From Corticium candelabrum (Eukaryota; Porifera; Homoscleromorpha; Homosclerophorida; Plakinidae): a stretch of DNA of 64,000 bases. The position numbers were made by a program, and so were the translations under genes. The DNA lies in NCBI RefSeq assembly GCF_963422355.1, contig NC_085098.1, positions 4,612,265 to 4,676,264 on the forward strand. The letters run 5' to 3'. Positions 10,013 to 22,900 of this stretch are shown piece after piece (position 1 is the stretch's first letter; each line of letters opens with the position of its first letter). The notes beneath the pieces were generated by a model. That model ran no database searches, was not told the DNA's origin, and was given only the letters and a program-made list of their open reading frames with translations.

Positions 10013-13000
10013 TTACAGAAAACACAATTCGCTCATATCTTCCAGACTAGCGACGACTTCACAAAACGTAGGCATTTCTAGTGAGCTTTCTGCCCAACAG
10101 TCACACATTAGCTTGACGTAGTCGTCGTCATCGTCCTCCGATACGGTCGGTCTCATTCCACCCAAAACAGCAGCTTTCAAGTCAAGAATGGAGTTAAACG
10201 AACGGTCGTCATAAGGAAGTTTTCGTACCCTAATCTCCCACATCACAATGCCAAAACTATAAAAGCGACACAAAGACGTGCAAAAATCATCATTATTAGG
10301 AACAATAGAAATAATGACGATTGCATGTGTTTGTGTAGTTAGTCGTGCTCGTGTCTTACCTGTAAACGTCCGCGGGTGTTCCGTAACTGTGACCGTTCAG
10401 TATGTCCGGAGCGCTCCACTTTGGTGTTCCGACTCCTGACGATAAGTGATAGTCTGCATGAAGAAGCGGAGCGGTCATATCGAGCGGTCCCGCTCTTCTT
10501 ACAGCTTCTTGACTGATTCCTTCGTCTCGGACGAGTCGAGCGGCTCCAAAATCGGCCACTTTGACTACCCATTTAGTGCTGACGAGTAAATTGGCACTCT
10601 TGAGGTCACGATGAATGCGAGGTGGTCGTTGACTGTGCAAGAATCTCATTCCTTTGGCAGCATCTACTGCAAATCTCATCTTGAGACTTTCTTCCAGCTT
10701 TATGTCTCTGTCGGCAAGTATGGTCGTCAGCGATCCTCTAGGCATGTACTCCACAACTAGGAACGGACAGCCGTCGTCATGGCAACGACCTCCACCGAGA
10801 AACAGAACAATGTTGGGATGTCTGATCGTTCTCATCACTTCGATCTCTCTCTCGAACTCCAAGGCGATGCGATCGAGATGTTGATGTATTCCTTGTAGCT
10901 TCTTGACGGCCACCGTCATTTCTCTGTACTCTGCTCTGTAAACCTCTCCGAATCCGCCGGGAGCGTTTTTGTCAATTCTTGCACGCAATCTCACTTCTCT
11001 CGAGTCAATGTTAAGACTGTTTGTCATCTCTACCAATTCGCGATCTTTGTCTTGCAGCATCTTGTTGTGCCGTTTCCTTGCTCTTCTCGCTTTGACTGCC
11101 AGCACGACGAGCAGTACGATAAGTGTGACTCCTGCCACCGATCCGGCTGCTGCAATATAGTAAATGGCCACAGTGCACAATCCGTTTCCATCTTTTGTAA
11201 AGCCAAACTGACAAGCGTAATCAAACGCGGGACCTTGTAATGTGACCGTACAACTACCGTAAACACAATGATTGGATGAACAGCGATTGCAGTCGGTTGT
11301 GTCGGTTGCAGCCTTGTGTGATGTATTGAGACCTGATGGACATCGCAAGCAAGTGGAGTTGGTTGCAGGGGAATAGAAACCGAACGGGCACTCTGAACAC
11401 ATGTACTTACGTAGGTCACTGCTTGTAAATCCTGCTGGGCAGTTGGGCCTGTACACAGAATGTCCTACCGAGTTCCTATGTATAATCCCATCTTGAATCG
11501 CCCAAGGTCTCACACCACCAAACGCCAGTATCCAGTTTCTCCATATCAGAGAAGAAACGAATATACCGGTCTGTTCTACGAATGGATACTGACTTAATCG
11601 CAACCAGAACGTTTTAGAAGGATCGTAAATCCACATGCCGCTAGTTATTGGATCAACAGGACAACCAAGTTTGACTTCAATATTCCATTGCCAGATCACG
11701 TGATTGTGACAGCCTCCAAATACCAACATGTGATTACCATATCTTAGGCTTTCATGAAGACAACGACGTCCGAGACCTAACCTGAATACTTCACTTCTTT
11801 CCATCTACTACCGTTCGCCAGGTCGTATTTCCAAGCGTTGCTCGAGCAGTTGCCAAAAATTATGATTGAAATTTCTGACTCATACTAAAGAGAAAATTGC
11901 ATCGTGCTTTCATTATTCCTGGCTCCTCCATAAAGAATTAGTGTATTTTCAATGGCAACTAAAGACGTTGCAACAGGTTGTGAGGGACCAGAATTGTCGA
12001 GTAAACGCCACTCTGAATTGTGTTCGTCTTTTGATAAGTTTCATGTAGCAGCATTTTGCTGAGGTAATGTAAAGCTCCATAGATCGCGGAGGAATGTGAT
12101 AATGCTGCCGTCGAGTATGTTTTCTGTGTTAACTGTCAAACCTTCATGGATAATCATCTGATTGTGTGTTGTAGTACAAGAGCATGACATTCTTGGAGAA
12201 GGACGTCTCCTTTTTATCGAGTATTTTACCCAAATTCTAACTTCACTAAAATAACCCCAACTTTTATGATATAAAGACAGAAATTTTGTTACGTTTTGCA
12301 ATTGCTCTGGCAGTACTCCACCGTAGACAACAGAAACAGAGTCGTCTAGCTTAGCAGAAACGGCACCAAATTTGAAAGGAGGTCGCTTTTCCGAAGTATC
12401 AATCGACCATGACAACAATTTTAAATCTAATATGTGTAATAGGTTTAATAAAGTTGGCTGTTTGTTGTTCAGAAATGGGCTTCCACCAATGACTAGAACG
12501 TGATTCTGCTTCAGAACCATTCCGCTCACCATCCATGATATTCCTGATAAAGGATTTCTTGTGTTTGCAGTGGCTGGCTTTGCTAACCAATACCAGACAC
12601 CAGCAGAGGTTACAGAAAGTTCCCACATAATGTTAAAGTTATAATTGTATCCAAGAAACCACCGACTTCCAACGAAAACTAAAACGCTTCTATTAATTCT
12701 ACTGACCGCACCAGACAAGGAAGCGGGCCCTTTCCTGTTAGAAATTATTGTGGGAGTAAACCATTTTCTAGTTATTACATCAAAGGCTGTGAGCGGTTCA
12801 GAACAACATGAAATAAGAAAGTGATATGATTGACTGTCATCCGTAACGTAAACTCCTTGTCCAGGAACAAACGATTGTTTGCTCGTATTCCCAACTTTAC
12901 TCCAAACTTCGTCGACTACATGATAAGACCATACTTCCCAATAGTGACCAGATCTAATTTTCTCAGTTTGTCCTAAAAGAAACATTTCCGCATTTAGGAA

Positions 13001-13816
13001 GGCGGAAACGGCACTAGGATATTGCAGTTTTGTTTGACGTGATGAGATGAAGAAAGTTTTCTCCATTCGTAAACGTGCGAATGTTCGTCTTTGCAAATGA
13101 GCTGCCAAAGATCGTCCAGATTCTCTCGAGAGTCCAAACTCCAAGTGTATGACCTTTTCTCAAATCCACCGTAAATGACGAGCGAATCCTTGCAACTGCA
13201 CGAGCTATTATCATAACGTAAAACAGCAGCAGCATGTCTGCATCGAGGAGTAACGTACTCGTCATTATGACGAGGATGAATCTTTGTTTCAATTTGTGTC
13301 CACTCTTTCAGGTTTGTATCGAAACTCCACGTTTCGTTTCTACATTGACAGTGGCTTGAGCCTGAATGCGCAAAACCTCCAAAGAGCAGTACTCGTCTCT
13401 GGCACAGAGTCACCAGTGTGTGAGAGACGGTCGCTTGCGGTTGAGGGGATGCAGATCTGTGTGCCTCCAGATCTGTGTGCCTCCCAAGTATCGAAGTGAG
13501 GGTCGTACGTCCACGTTATATCGTCAGCTTCGTAGAGTATTCCTCCATACATCACCATCACTTCTCTTGGTGTTTCGCCATTTTCTTCTGTAAGAGCAGA
13601 CGTTGCTCTTGCGTGCTCTCTCCCCAACGGACTGCTGAATCTCCAACGGTCGAATAAATTCCATCGATTTGCATCATATTCATTCCATTCAAGAAGTGGA
13701 ACGGGCGTCTCGTCTTGTTCATTGAAAAGCTTTTCTTTGGCAGAATAAGTAAGAATGACTTTTGTCATACCAAGAAAAGATAGAAAACGCAACCACGAGC
13801 AGGTCGCGATTTTCAT
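10013..13816 (-). pseudogene. Receptor kinase copy 2, broken in the ectodomain
   Basis: Full-length copy of the Kelch-EGF-TM-TKL gene with the same exon plan (complement 10360-13816 and 10013-10256). Five lesions are visible by comparison with copies 1 and 3: a 16 bp tandem duplication near 13449-13480 that shifts the frame; a 1 bp loss near 13030; a CGA-to-TGA stop at 12041-12043; a CAG-to-TAG stop at 11885-11887; and a 1 bp loss near 11779. From 11804 to the end the frame is open and encodes the cysteine-rich, EGF, TM and kinase parts. Kinase motifs are kept except that APE reads APD. The segment at ~11840-11930 matches copy 7 rather than copy 1, suggesting gene conversion. A shorter membrane kinase could in principle be made, but decay is the simpler reading. 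Confidence 0.85.
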
Positions 13817-15381
13817 GTTGTCATATATTATATGCCTTTTTTAGCTAATTAGAGGCTGCCAAGTTACTTCTCTTTGAAACAGTGATCGATCATCCAACTT
13901 TTACGCAGATATTGGATTCACATTTATTAACCCGAGAACGCATGCGCTAGGGCTATGGTGAGTGGACCATTGCCAAATGGACGGCCAATCGGAGTGCAGC
14001 GTTGTTATCGCTGTGATGATGTCTTCGCATGCTTTCAAGAGGTATCGAGTGTCGACAATCCCACGTGCTAGTGAATGTGTCCATCCCTCTTCTCACGCTC
14101 CTCATGTTAATTGAAGATGCCAGTATACGTGTGCAGCAGCTTTTCCGTATAACCTCTAATGCAGACGAGGGTTTAGCACTTTAGTGCTTTCATATATTCA
14201 ATTTTCCTAAAATGAAACGATAAATTTACTGGTTTAATTGCTAGGAAGTGTTTGATAGCTTTTCACAGCTGATATTCTATAAATAAATCCCTTATTCTAT
14301 TTCATGTGAGATAGAAAAGGAACGTGCATCCGTCGCTCAACTTTTGCAAACGATTGATACAACATCACCAGACAAAAACTTGAAAGTGGCGAAAAATTAT
14401 CATATCAATTAATTATGGTAATCTCAGTTTCAGACACATTGCATGACTAACACATTCATCTTCTAGATGGTTTCGACTAGACGAGGTGCACTTTTAGTAG
14501 TTTCTCTACTGTAGTGTTTCGATGAATGTTGAGTAGGCAAAGTACGGACAGTGGCAATTAGACCGGATACAGTCATTTCAGTTGTCCGTATAGCGGTGCG
14601 CATTGATTCGGAAGGGTATCTCGTCTCTCTCGACGTGTTGCTAACTATTATGTCGCCATATATAACAAGTGGTAATCGTTTCGTCATCCAGTCCAAGAAC
14701 GCTGAGGACACAGTGACACTGTACACTAGGCACTCTAGAGGACAAAGTTAAGCCAGGGTAGAAATCTTAAAACTCCTACTCTGTGAATTTGTCAGACAAG
14801 AACAATCACAGGAGTGTATTATGGATATAAGCTGCGCACATCGGGGTCGACCGATCCATGGGGTATCTAGATTACGTAGTGAATTGACGGGTTTACCTAG
14901 GACCTGGAGGAGGGCTTCCTACTCTTTTGCATTTCACCTTTTCTTTTAGCCTTTGCTTCGACGATTCTTGATCGTCTTGAAGCTAATTCAAGAGTTTTGC
15001 CTTTTTCTTCTATTGCATTTCTTCGATTAAAAGCCGCGGCGTTTATTTTTAGCTAAAGGGTTTACAACTGTGGCGTTTAAACGAGGGCGGTATTTATTTG
15101 TTAAGCGCTTGCTGTCCGTGCTTTAGGAGTGTGTATGTATGTAGCTTTGACACCTTTTCAAGAGAACAGCACACAACTGGTATGCATTTTACACTTGAGA
15201 CATCATGCAGTGAAACAGTATCAGTGGGTAGTCTAAACGTTTGATAACTCTTGCCTAAGAAGTAGTATGATTTTTCCTTCAAACTTCGAGTTAGATATAT
15301 TGAAATCCTTCTTTAGGGTTATCTCCAAGCATTTTCTGATTGGTATTAGCTGAGGTGACATTATCTAACAACATCAGTGTG

Positions 15382-15383
<2 letters not shown>
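13817..15383 (-). repeat. Shared 5' flank of receptor copy 2
   Basis: The first ~950 bases are homologous to the upstream flanks of copies 1 and 3. The part from ~14880 resembles 36560-36790, 44090-44280 and 60950-61140 (a stretch around CTTTTCTTTTAGCCTTTG is shared). No gene is supported. Probably contains the former promoter next to 13817. Confidence 0.5.
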
Positions 15384-15449
<66 letters not shown>

Positions 15450-15512
15450 TGTGTGTCTGTGTCTGTCTGTGTCTGTGTCTGTCTGTGTCTGTGTGTGCGT
15501 GCGTGCGTGTGT
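15384..15512. repeat. (TG)n microsatellite
   Basis: A long TG tract, pure for about 65 bases and then interrupted by TCTG and TGCG units. ORFs of Cys-Val across it are artefacts of the repeat. Confidence 0.9.
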
Positions 15513-15534
15513 GATTTGTGATCTGTTTTAGCAC

Positions 15535-15958
15535 CTAGGGTACGTTTCTAAACTCCACAACCTAATCTGGTTTACTTTGTGGACCTCTACCGCGTTTCCT
15601 TATCTTCACAACCTAATCTGGCCGGTTGAGCTCACCCAAACTTCACAAGCTAATCCAGCGAGAAGATGCATTAGTTTGTGAGATAGGCGTGGTCAATTAG
15701 TACATGCGCAAGGAAATGAAGAGAAGGAGTCAGCAACAGATCCGTGTGGTCAACCAACAAAACAAACACGGAAGTTGCAAATACAGCCATAGGCATGCAA
15801 ACGGACAAGATTGATCCATTTCGCACTACTAACTCAATGCGCATGCACACGTCTTCTTGCATGTTTCTGTATTCCACATTAATTAAACCGATTCCACTAA
15901 AATACTTCCGGTTAATCCAACTGGATTAGCTTGTGGAGATCATGAAATGCGCCCCTAG
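15535..15958. mobile_element. Inverted-repeat MITE with subterminal motif array
   Basis: The left end (CTAGGGTACGTTTCT) and right end (inverse of CTAGGGGCGCATTTCA) form imperfect inverted repeats. Inside both ends the motif CACAAgCTAATCcag recurs. It is seen on the plus strand near 15558, 15607 and 15647, and inverted near 15670 and 15920. Subterminal motif arrays are often transposase binding sites. I find no coding capacity and no clear target duplication, so superfamily assignment (hAT-like is possible) is open. Confidence 0.5.
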
Positions 15959-16181
15959 TTTCAAGAGTGAAAACTATCTCAAAGTACCATCACGTACGTG
16001 ACTTCAGCAGGTTGTCAACATCATCTCCTAGGCCAGGTATTAACTAAACATGCATTGGTTGCTGCAGTCTCTTTCTACAAGATTGTATATCTATTTAGAT
16101 TGTTACCAAAAAGTCCAACCTTCGTCTGCTAGCTAGTGATGGTTACTTTCTGGCAATTTTACAGAGAATAGTATTATCTTA
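15959..16181. other. Spacer, nothing recognised
   Basis: Short non-repetitive sequence between two mobile elements. I see no gene or motif. Confidence 0.4.
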
Positions 16182-16826
16182 GGTCACGTCAACTTGATTC
16201 GTTGTTGACGGGCCAACTGTAGGCTCTTCTAGGGTCTGTCGGTTGGCTTGTAAAAACAGGAAAAGAACCGCCCATGTAAATTCTACGTGACAAAATGCAC
16301 AATGCACATAGCAGTAAGTCAGATAGCACATAGTAAATAACCAAGTACCTTTCTTTTCCAAACCTGTAAAGTAGCATTGAGCAATTTCTAGCAGTTGCGC
16401 AGCCACTGGCAGCATATACTCTTTTGACTTGAAGTCATCTCAAAGCTGTTTCTGGCTGGCATCAAAGGCACCGATGTTTGATCACTTTCTTCAAAGCTAA
16501 ACAAACATTCATACCGTAGTCGCTACAGAGTTGTACTACAGTAGACTCGAGCCAGTCTCACTCCCCCCTCGCCATTCCCCGAATTGACACTTCGAGGGAA
16601 ATACAGACCATCCAAAGAGACAGACAAGATCTGCAAATTTGCTATTCCGCAGCGAGTCGCCAAATTTCCATTCACATCTGGCGCGACACTAAAACCTTCC
16701 CACCTTGTTGGATGGTGACACTTGAACAAGTGACCCTGTAGTTGAGAAATACGCATGCGTCACTTAAGTCACGTGACTTAAAACGTAATATCTATTTTTG
16801 TTGGCAACTAGTCTGTGTGTGTGACC
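16182..16826. mobile_element. TTA-flanked inverted-repeat element, family 2, with exon-like remnants
   Basis: Begins GGTCACGTCAACTTGATTC after TTA (16179-16181) and ends TGACC before TTA (16827-16829). The fuller right end, inverse of GGCCACGTCAACTTGATTTG, is seen in related copies at 29440-29462 and 38300-38319. On the minus strand it holds short exon-like pieces with splice signals (~16350-16415 and ~16455-16490), paralleled at ~24485-24545 and 24610-24668. It is therefore probably a decayed DNA transposon that once carried a spliced gene, rather than a pure MITE. Confidence 0.45.
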
Positions 16827-17326
16827 TTACTGGCGACACTCATTGGTTTGATTTTGCAATTACAAAGACTATGTAGCGTCATGCAGAGTAAAACCTATCT
16901 CAAATTGACATAGTTGCGGGGAATGAAATTATGCGATTTTGAACAACTTTGCTGTTTGTGCAGAAATTAATTGTGTGATGTGATGCAGCCACGCACAGGA
17001 CGTTGAAAGCACAAATAAATTCTCCAATTATTAAATTAATTAAAGGTGATACTATAATAAACGTTTGTGCAATCAAGAAACATAAATGCAGTTAGCTAAA
17101 TAGTGATCAAACTAATATTTAGACTTCTGCTAGACAACCAAACTGAGCTTTATGTTTACATAACCGTATGCTATATTTGTATAATAGAATCGGACAGCGT
17201 GAGCTAAGGGGCATGACCCCAGTAAATGTCCTGCCTCATTGCATTACCGCCAAATGCCGTCATGAATATACCTAATTGGCCTCCTAAAGGTCCAAAATTT
17301 CTACGCCTATACGCTCTAATTAATTA

Positions 17327-17647
17327 AGCTGGGTTAACAATGTGTTCCTCTCACCTCCACAACGCGGTGCGACAAACTGCTGATTGCCGCGTTCTACTGA
17401 TCGAACGTGTTTCCGCGCCGCGGTCTCTGTTCACAAATCATGCTAGGATTCGATTGGTCAAACTTCATCGGCAGCGAGCGGTTATTAATTTGCCGCAGAA
17501 ATAGAAACGTTCCTATCCCCTGCGGCGTACCGCTTGCATTCGAGTCGGAGCGTACCGGTTTTGCCGCGCGGCAATTTGTTCACAATTCGCTGTTGCCGTT
17601 GCCACTTGGTGCCGCTCAGATGAACGACACATATTGTGAACTAGGCT
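17327..17647. mobile_element. TTA-target MITE, copy 3
   Basis: Same family and size as 261-579. TTA duplications lie at 17324-17326 and 17648-17650. The ends read AGCTGGGTTAACAAT and ATTGTGAACTAGGCT. It sits ~525 bp behind the stop codon of receptor copy 3. Near-identity with copy 1 fits a recent duplication of the whole unit. Confidence 0.75.
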
Positions 17648-18173
17648 TTACAGGGGAATGCTGTACTATCATTGACTGCCTCGACTGATCATAGGACACA
17701 GTTAAATCTCCTCTCAGTATATTTTATTTTATACCTCTTATGCTACTAGGCAAAGAGCAGTCGAACTCCACCTCCTTCCTACGTATATCCGTAAAGTTTT
17801 ACGTCGTGCTGTTGCAAAAAGTCTAATTAGTGATCTCGACTACTTGCAGTCTCTACCGAAACGGAGCAGCAACTGCATGAAGAAGTCGTATTAAGAGGAA
17901 ACCATCGTCATCTCTTACGAAAGTCACTGCTTGAGAAATAAATGAATCGTTTTGCATTGACAACAGCTAGAATGCAGAGTCAATACAAGCGCAGCCAACA
18001 CGATAGAGAAGTTCGCATGTAAACAAGTAGAGACGTGACTGAAATACACGAATCTGTTTGCTCGAGAACAGTGGATCAAAACACGATCACAAATCATTTT
18101 ATCTACTTTGACCACTTAAGTATACATCACGCGTGTTCCTAAGTCCTAAAACACAAACTGATTATATATGGAG
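17648..18173 (-). repeat. Shared 3' flank of receptor copy 3
   Basis: Non-coding, almost collinear with 580-1102. Part of the tandemly duplicated receptor unit. Confidence 0.6.
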
Positions 18174-21100
18174 TTAGAGAAAACACAATTCGCTCATATC
18201 TTCCAGACTAGCGACGACTTCACAAAACGTAGGCCTTCCTAGTGACCTTTCTGCCCAACAGTCACACATTAGTTTGACGTAGTCGTCGTCGATGTGATCT
18301 GATACGGTCGGTCTCATTCCACCCAAAACAGCAGCTTTCAAGTCAAGAATAGAGCTAAACGAACGGTCGTCATAAGGAAGTTTTCGTTCCCTAATCTCCC
18401 ACATCACAATGCCAAAACTATAGAAGCGATACAAAGAGGGAAAAATCATCATTATGAGGAACAATAGAAATATTGACGATTGCATGTGTTCCTGTAGTTA
18501 TTCGAGCTCGCGTCTTACCTGTAAATGTCCGCAGGTGTTCCGTAACTGTGACCGCTCAGTATCTCCGGAGCGCTCCACTTTGGTGTCCCGACTCCTGACG
18601 ATAAGTGATAGTCTGCATGAAGAAGCGGAGCGGTCATATCGAGCGGTACCGCTCCTCTTACAGCTTCTTGACTGATTCCCTCCTTTCGGACTAGTCGAGC
18701 GGCTCCAAAATCGGCCACTTTGACTACCCATTTAGTGCTGACGAGCAAATTGGCACTCTTGAGGTCACGATGAATGCGAGGTGGTCGTTGACTGTGCAAG
18801 AATCTCATTCCTTTGGCAGCATCTACTGCAAATCTCATCTTGAGACTTTCTTCCAGCTTTATGTCTCTGTCTGCAAGTATGGTCGTCAGCGATCCTCTAG
18901 GCATGTACTCCACAACTAGGAACGGACAGCCGTCGTCGTGGAAACGACCTCCACCGAGAAACAGAACAATGTTGGGATGTCTGATCGTTCTCATCACTTC
19001 GATCTCTCTCTCGAACTCCAAGGCGATGCGATCGAGATGTTGATGTATTCCTTGTAGCTTCTTGACGGCCACCGTTATTTCTCTGTACTCTGCTCTGTAA
19101 ACCTCTCCGAATCCGCCGGGAGCGCTTTTGTCAATACGTGCACGCAATCTCACTTCTCTCGAGTCAATGTTGAAACTGTTTGTCATCTCTACCAACTCGC
19201 GATCTTTGTCTTGCAGCATTATGTTGTGCCGTTTCCTTGCTCTTCTCGCTTTGACTGCTAGCACGACGAGCAGTACGATAAGTGCGACTCCTGCCACCGA
19301 TCCGGCTGCTGCAATGTAGTAAGTGGCCACAGTGCACAATCCGTTTCCATCTTTTGTAAAGCCAAACTGACAAACGCAATCAAACGCGGGACCTTGTAAT
19401 GTGACCGTACAGCTACCGTAAACACAATGATTGGATAAGCAGCGATTGCAGTCGGTTTTGTCGGTTGAAGCCGTGTGTGATGTATTGAGACCTGGTGGAC
19501 ATCGCAAGCAAGTGGAGTTGGTAGCTGGGGAATAGGAACCGAACGGGCACTCTGAACACATGTACTTGCGTAGGTCAATGCTTGTAAATCCTGCTGGACA
19601 GTTTGGCCTGTACACAGAAAGTCCTACCGAGTTCCTAGGTATAATTCCATCTTTCATCGCCCAAGGTCTCACACCACCAAACGACAGTATCCAGTTTTTC
19701 CATATCAGAGAAGAAACGAATATACCGTTCTGTTCTACAAATGGATACTGACTTAATCGCAACCAGAACCTTTTAGAAGGATCGTAAATCCACATGCCGC
19801 TAGTTATTGAATCAACAGGACAACCAAGTTTGACTTCAGTATTCTTTTGCCAGATCACGTGATTGTGACATCCTCCAAATATCAACATGTGATTACCATA
19901 TCTCAGGCTTTCGTGAAGACAACGACGTCCGGGACCCAACCCTGAATACTTCACTTCTTTCCATCCACTACCGTTCGCCAGGTCGTATTCCCAAACGTCA
20001 CTCGTGCAGTTTGCAAATATCGTATATTGAATGTGGAATTCAACCTGAAAAGAAATTTGCACTGTACTCTCATTAGCGCTGAATCCTCCATAAAGAATTA
20101 GTGTATTTTCAATGGCAACTAAAGACGTTCCGGCAGATTGTAAGGGACCAGAATCATCGAGTAAACGCCACTCCGAATTGTGTTCGTCGTTTGATAAGTT
20201 TCGTATAGCAGCATTTTGCTGCGGTAAAGTAAAGCTCCATAGATCGAGAATAAAATTAAATTTTATAATGCTGCCGCCAAGTAAGTTTTCTGGTTTAACT
20301 GTCAAACCTCCATAGATAATCATCTGATTGTGTGTTGTAGCACAAGAGCAAGACATTCTTGGAGGAGGTTTTTCTTTCATGGAGTATTTTACCCAACTTC
20401 TAACTTCACTATAATAACCCCAAACTTCAGGAGTTACAATAGACAGAAATTTAGCTAAATTTTGCAATTTATCTGGCAATGATCCACCGTAGACAACAAA
20501 AACAGAGTCGTCAAGTACAGCAGAAACGGCACCATATTTGAAAGGAGGTCGCTTTTCCGAAGTATCTAGCGACCATGACAACGATTTTAAATCTAATATG
20601 TGTAATAGGTTTAATGAAGTTGGCTGTTTCTTGTTCAGAAACGGGCTTTCACCAAAGACTAGAACGTGTTTCTGCTTCAGAACCGTCCCGCTCACCGTCC
20701 ATGATATTCCCGCTAAAGGATTTCTTGTGTTTGCAGCGGCTGGCTTTGCTAACCAATACCAGACACGAGCAGATGATATAGAAAGTTCCCACATGATGTT
20801 AAAGTTATAATTGTATCCAAGAAACCACGGACTTCCACCGAAAACTAAAACGTTTCTACTAATTCTACTGACTGCACCAGACAAGGAAGCGGGCCCTTTT
20901 TTGCTTGAAAGCATTGTGGGAGTAAACCATTTTCTAGTTATTATATCAAAGACTGTGAGAGGTTCAGAACAACATGAAATAAGAAAGTGATATGATTGCC
21001 CGTCATCCGTAACGTAAACTCCTTGTCCAGGAACAGATGACTGTTTGCTCGTATTCCCAACTTTACTCCAAACTTCGTCGACCACATCATAAGACCATAC

Positions 21101-21967
21101 TTCCCAATAATGACCAGATCTATTTTGCTCAGTTTGTCCTAAAAGAAACATTTTCGCATTTTGGAAGGCGGAAACGGCACTAGGATATTGCAGTTTTGAT
21201 TTGACGTGATGAGATGAAGAAAGTTTTCTCCATTCGTAAATGTGCGAATGTTCGTTTTTGCAGACGAGCTGCCAAAGATCGTCCAGATTCTCTCGAGAGT
21301 CCGAACTCCAAGTGTATGACCTATTTTCAAATCCACCGTAAATGACGAGTGAGTCCTTGCAACTGCACGAGCTATTATCATAACGCAAAACAGCAGCAGC
21401 ATGTCTGCATCGAGGAGTGACGTAGTCGTCATTATGACGAGGATGAATCTTTGTTTCAATTCGTCTCCACTCTTTCAGATTTGTGTCGAAACTCCACGTT
21501 TCGTTTCTGCATTGACAGTGGCTTGAGCCTGAATACGCACAACCTCCAAAGAGCAGTACTCGTCTCTGGCACAGAGTCACCAGTGTGTGAGAGACGGTCG
21601 CTTGCGGTTGAGGGGATGCAGATCTGTGTGCCTCCCAAGTATCGAAGTGAGGGTCGTACGTCCACGTTGTATCGTCAGTGTTGTCGAGTATTCCTCCATA
21701 CATCACCATCACTTCTCTCGGCGTTTCTCCATTTTTTTCTATAAGAACAGGCGTTGCTCTTGCGTGCTCTCTTCCCATCGGACTGTTGAATCTCCAACGG
21801 TCGAATAAATTCCATCGATTTGCATCATATTCATTCCACTCAAGAAGTGGAACGGGCGTCTCGTATTGTTCATTGGAGAGTTTCTCATTTGCAGAATAAG
21901 TAAAAATGATTTTGGTCATACCAAGAAAAGATAGAAAATGCAACCACGAGCAAGTCGGGATTTTCAT
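18174..21967 (-). CDS. Kelch-EGF-TM TKL receptor kinase, copy 3 (intact)
   Basis: Exons complement 18519-21967 and 18174-18417, intron 101 bp, product 1230 residues. Architecture is as in copy 1: signal peptide, Kelch array, GCC2/GCC3-like segment, EGF module, TM helix (~884-905) and TKL kinase. Key residues: APGGFG at 949-954, Lys 969, Glu ~988, HRD 1066-1068, DFG 1086-1088, APE 1133-1135. It differs from copy 1 by scattered substitutions, several clustered in loops of the Kelch region (20120-20300), where a TVxPExLLxGSII stretch is two residues longer. Both flanks are nearly identical to those of copy 1, so this pair is the youngest duplication or has been homogenised. A full-length open frame and intact motifs argue for a working gene. 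Confidence 0.9.
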
Positions 21968-22900
21968 GTTGTCATCTATGTCTTCTTTAGCTAATTAGAG
22001 GCTGCAAAGTTACTTCTCTTTGAAACAGTGATCGATCATCCAACTTTTACGCAGATATTGGATTCACATTTATTAACCCGAGAACGCATGTGCTAGGGCT
22101 CTAGTGAGTGGACCATTGAACGGCGAGACGGACGGCCAATTGGAGTACAACGTTGTTATCGCTGTGATGATGTCTTCGCATGCTTTCCATAGGTATTGAG
22201 CGTCGAAAATCCCACGCGATAGTGAATGTGTCCATCCCCCTCCTCAAGCTCTTCATGTTAATTAAAGATATCAGTATACCTGTGCAGCAGTTTTCCGTAT
22301 AACCTTTACTGCATTCGACGGCTTATCACTTTATTGCTTTCATATATTCAATTTTTCTAAAACGAAACGAAAAGTTTACTGGTTTAATTGCTAGGAAGTG
22401 TTTGATAGCTTTCCACGTCTGATATTCTATAAATAAATCCTTATTCTATTTCATGTGAGATAAAAAAGAACGTGCATCCATCACTCAACCTTTGCAAACG
22501 TTTGATACAACATCACCAGACAGAAACTTGAAAGTTGCGAAAAATTATCATATCAATTAATTATGGTAATCTCAGTTTCAAACATATTGCACAACTAACA
22601 CATTTATCTTCTAGGTGGTTTCGACTGAACGAGGCCCACTTTCAGTAGTTTCTCTACTGTAGTGTTTCGTTGAATGCCGAGTGGGCGAAGTACGGACAGT
22701 GGCAATTATACCTGATACTGTGACGCAAGCTACCTGTCAAAGTCTGTCATTGCAGTCGTCCGTATGGCGGTGCGCGTTTAATTAGGGGAAGGCTCTCTTG
22801 ACGTGTTGCTAACTATTATGTCGCCATAACAACTGGTAATCGTTTCGTCATCCAGTTCAAGAACGCTGATGGCACCGTGGGCGTGTTCGATTTACTGTTC
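21968..22900 (-). promoter_or_regulatory. Shared 5' flank of receptor copy 3
   Basis: Nearly identical to 4891-5830, so it probably holds the same promoter and 5' UTR. Conservation continues into a stretch beginning TGGGCGTGTTCGATTTACTG at ~22880, which resembles a transposon end. Confidence 0.4.

Noticed and set aside
15384..15512. CRISPR or satellite array at repeated TG/CA tracts.
   Set aside because: No regular spacer-repeat pattern; these are simple dinucleotide microsatellites in a eukaryotic genome.
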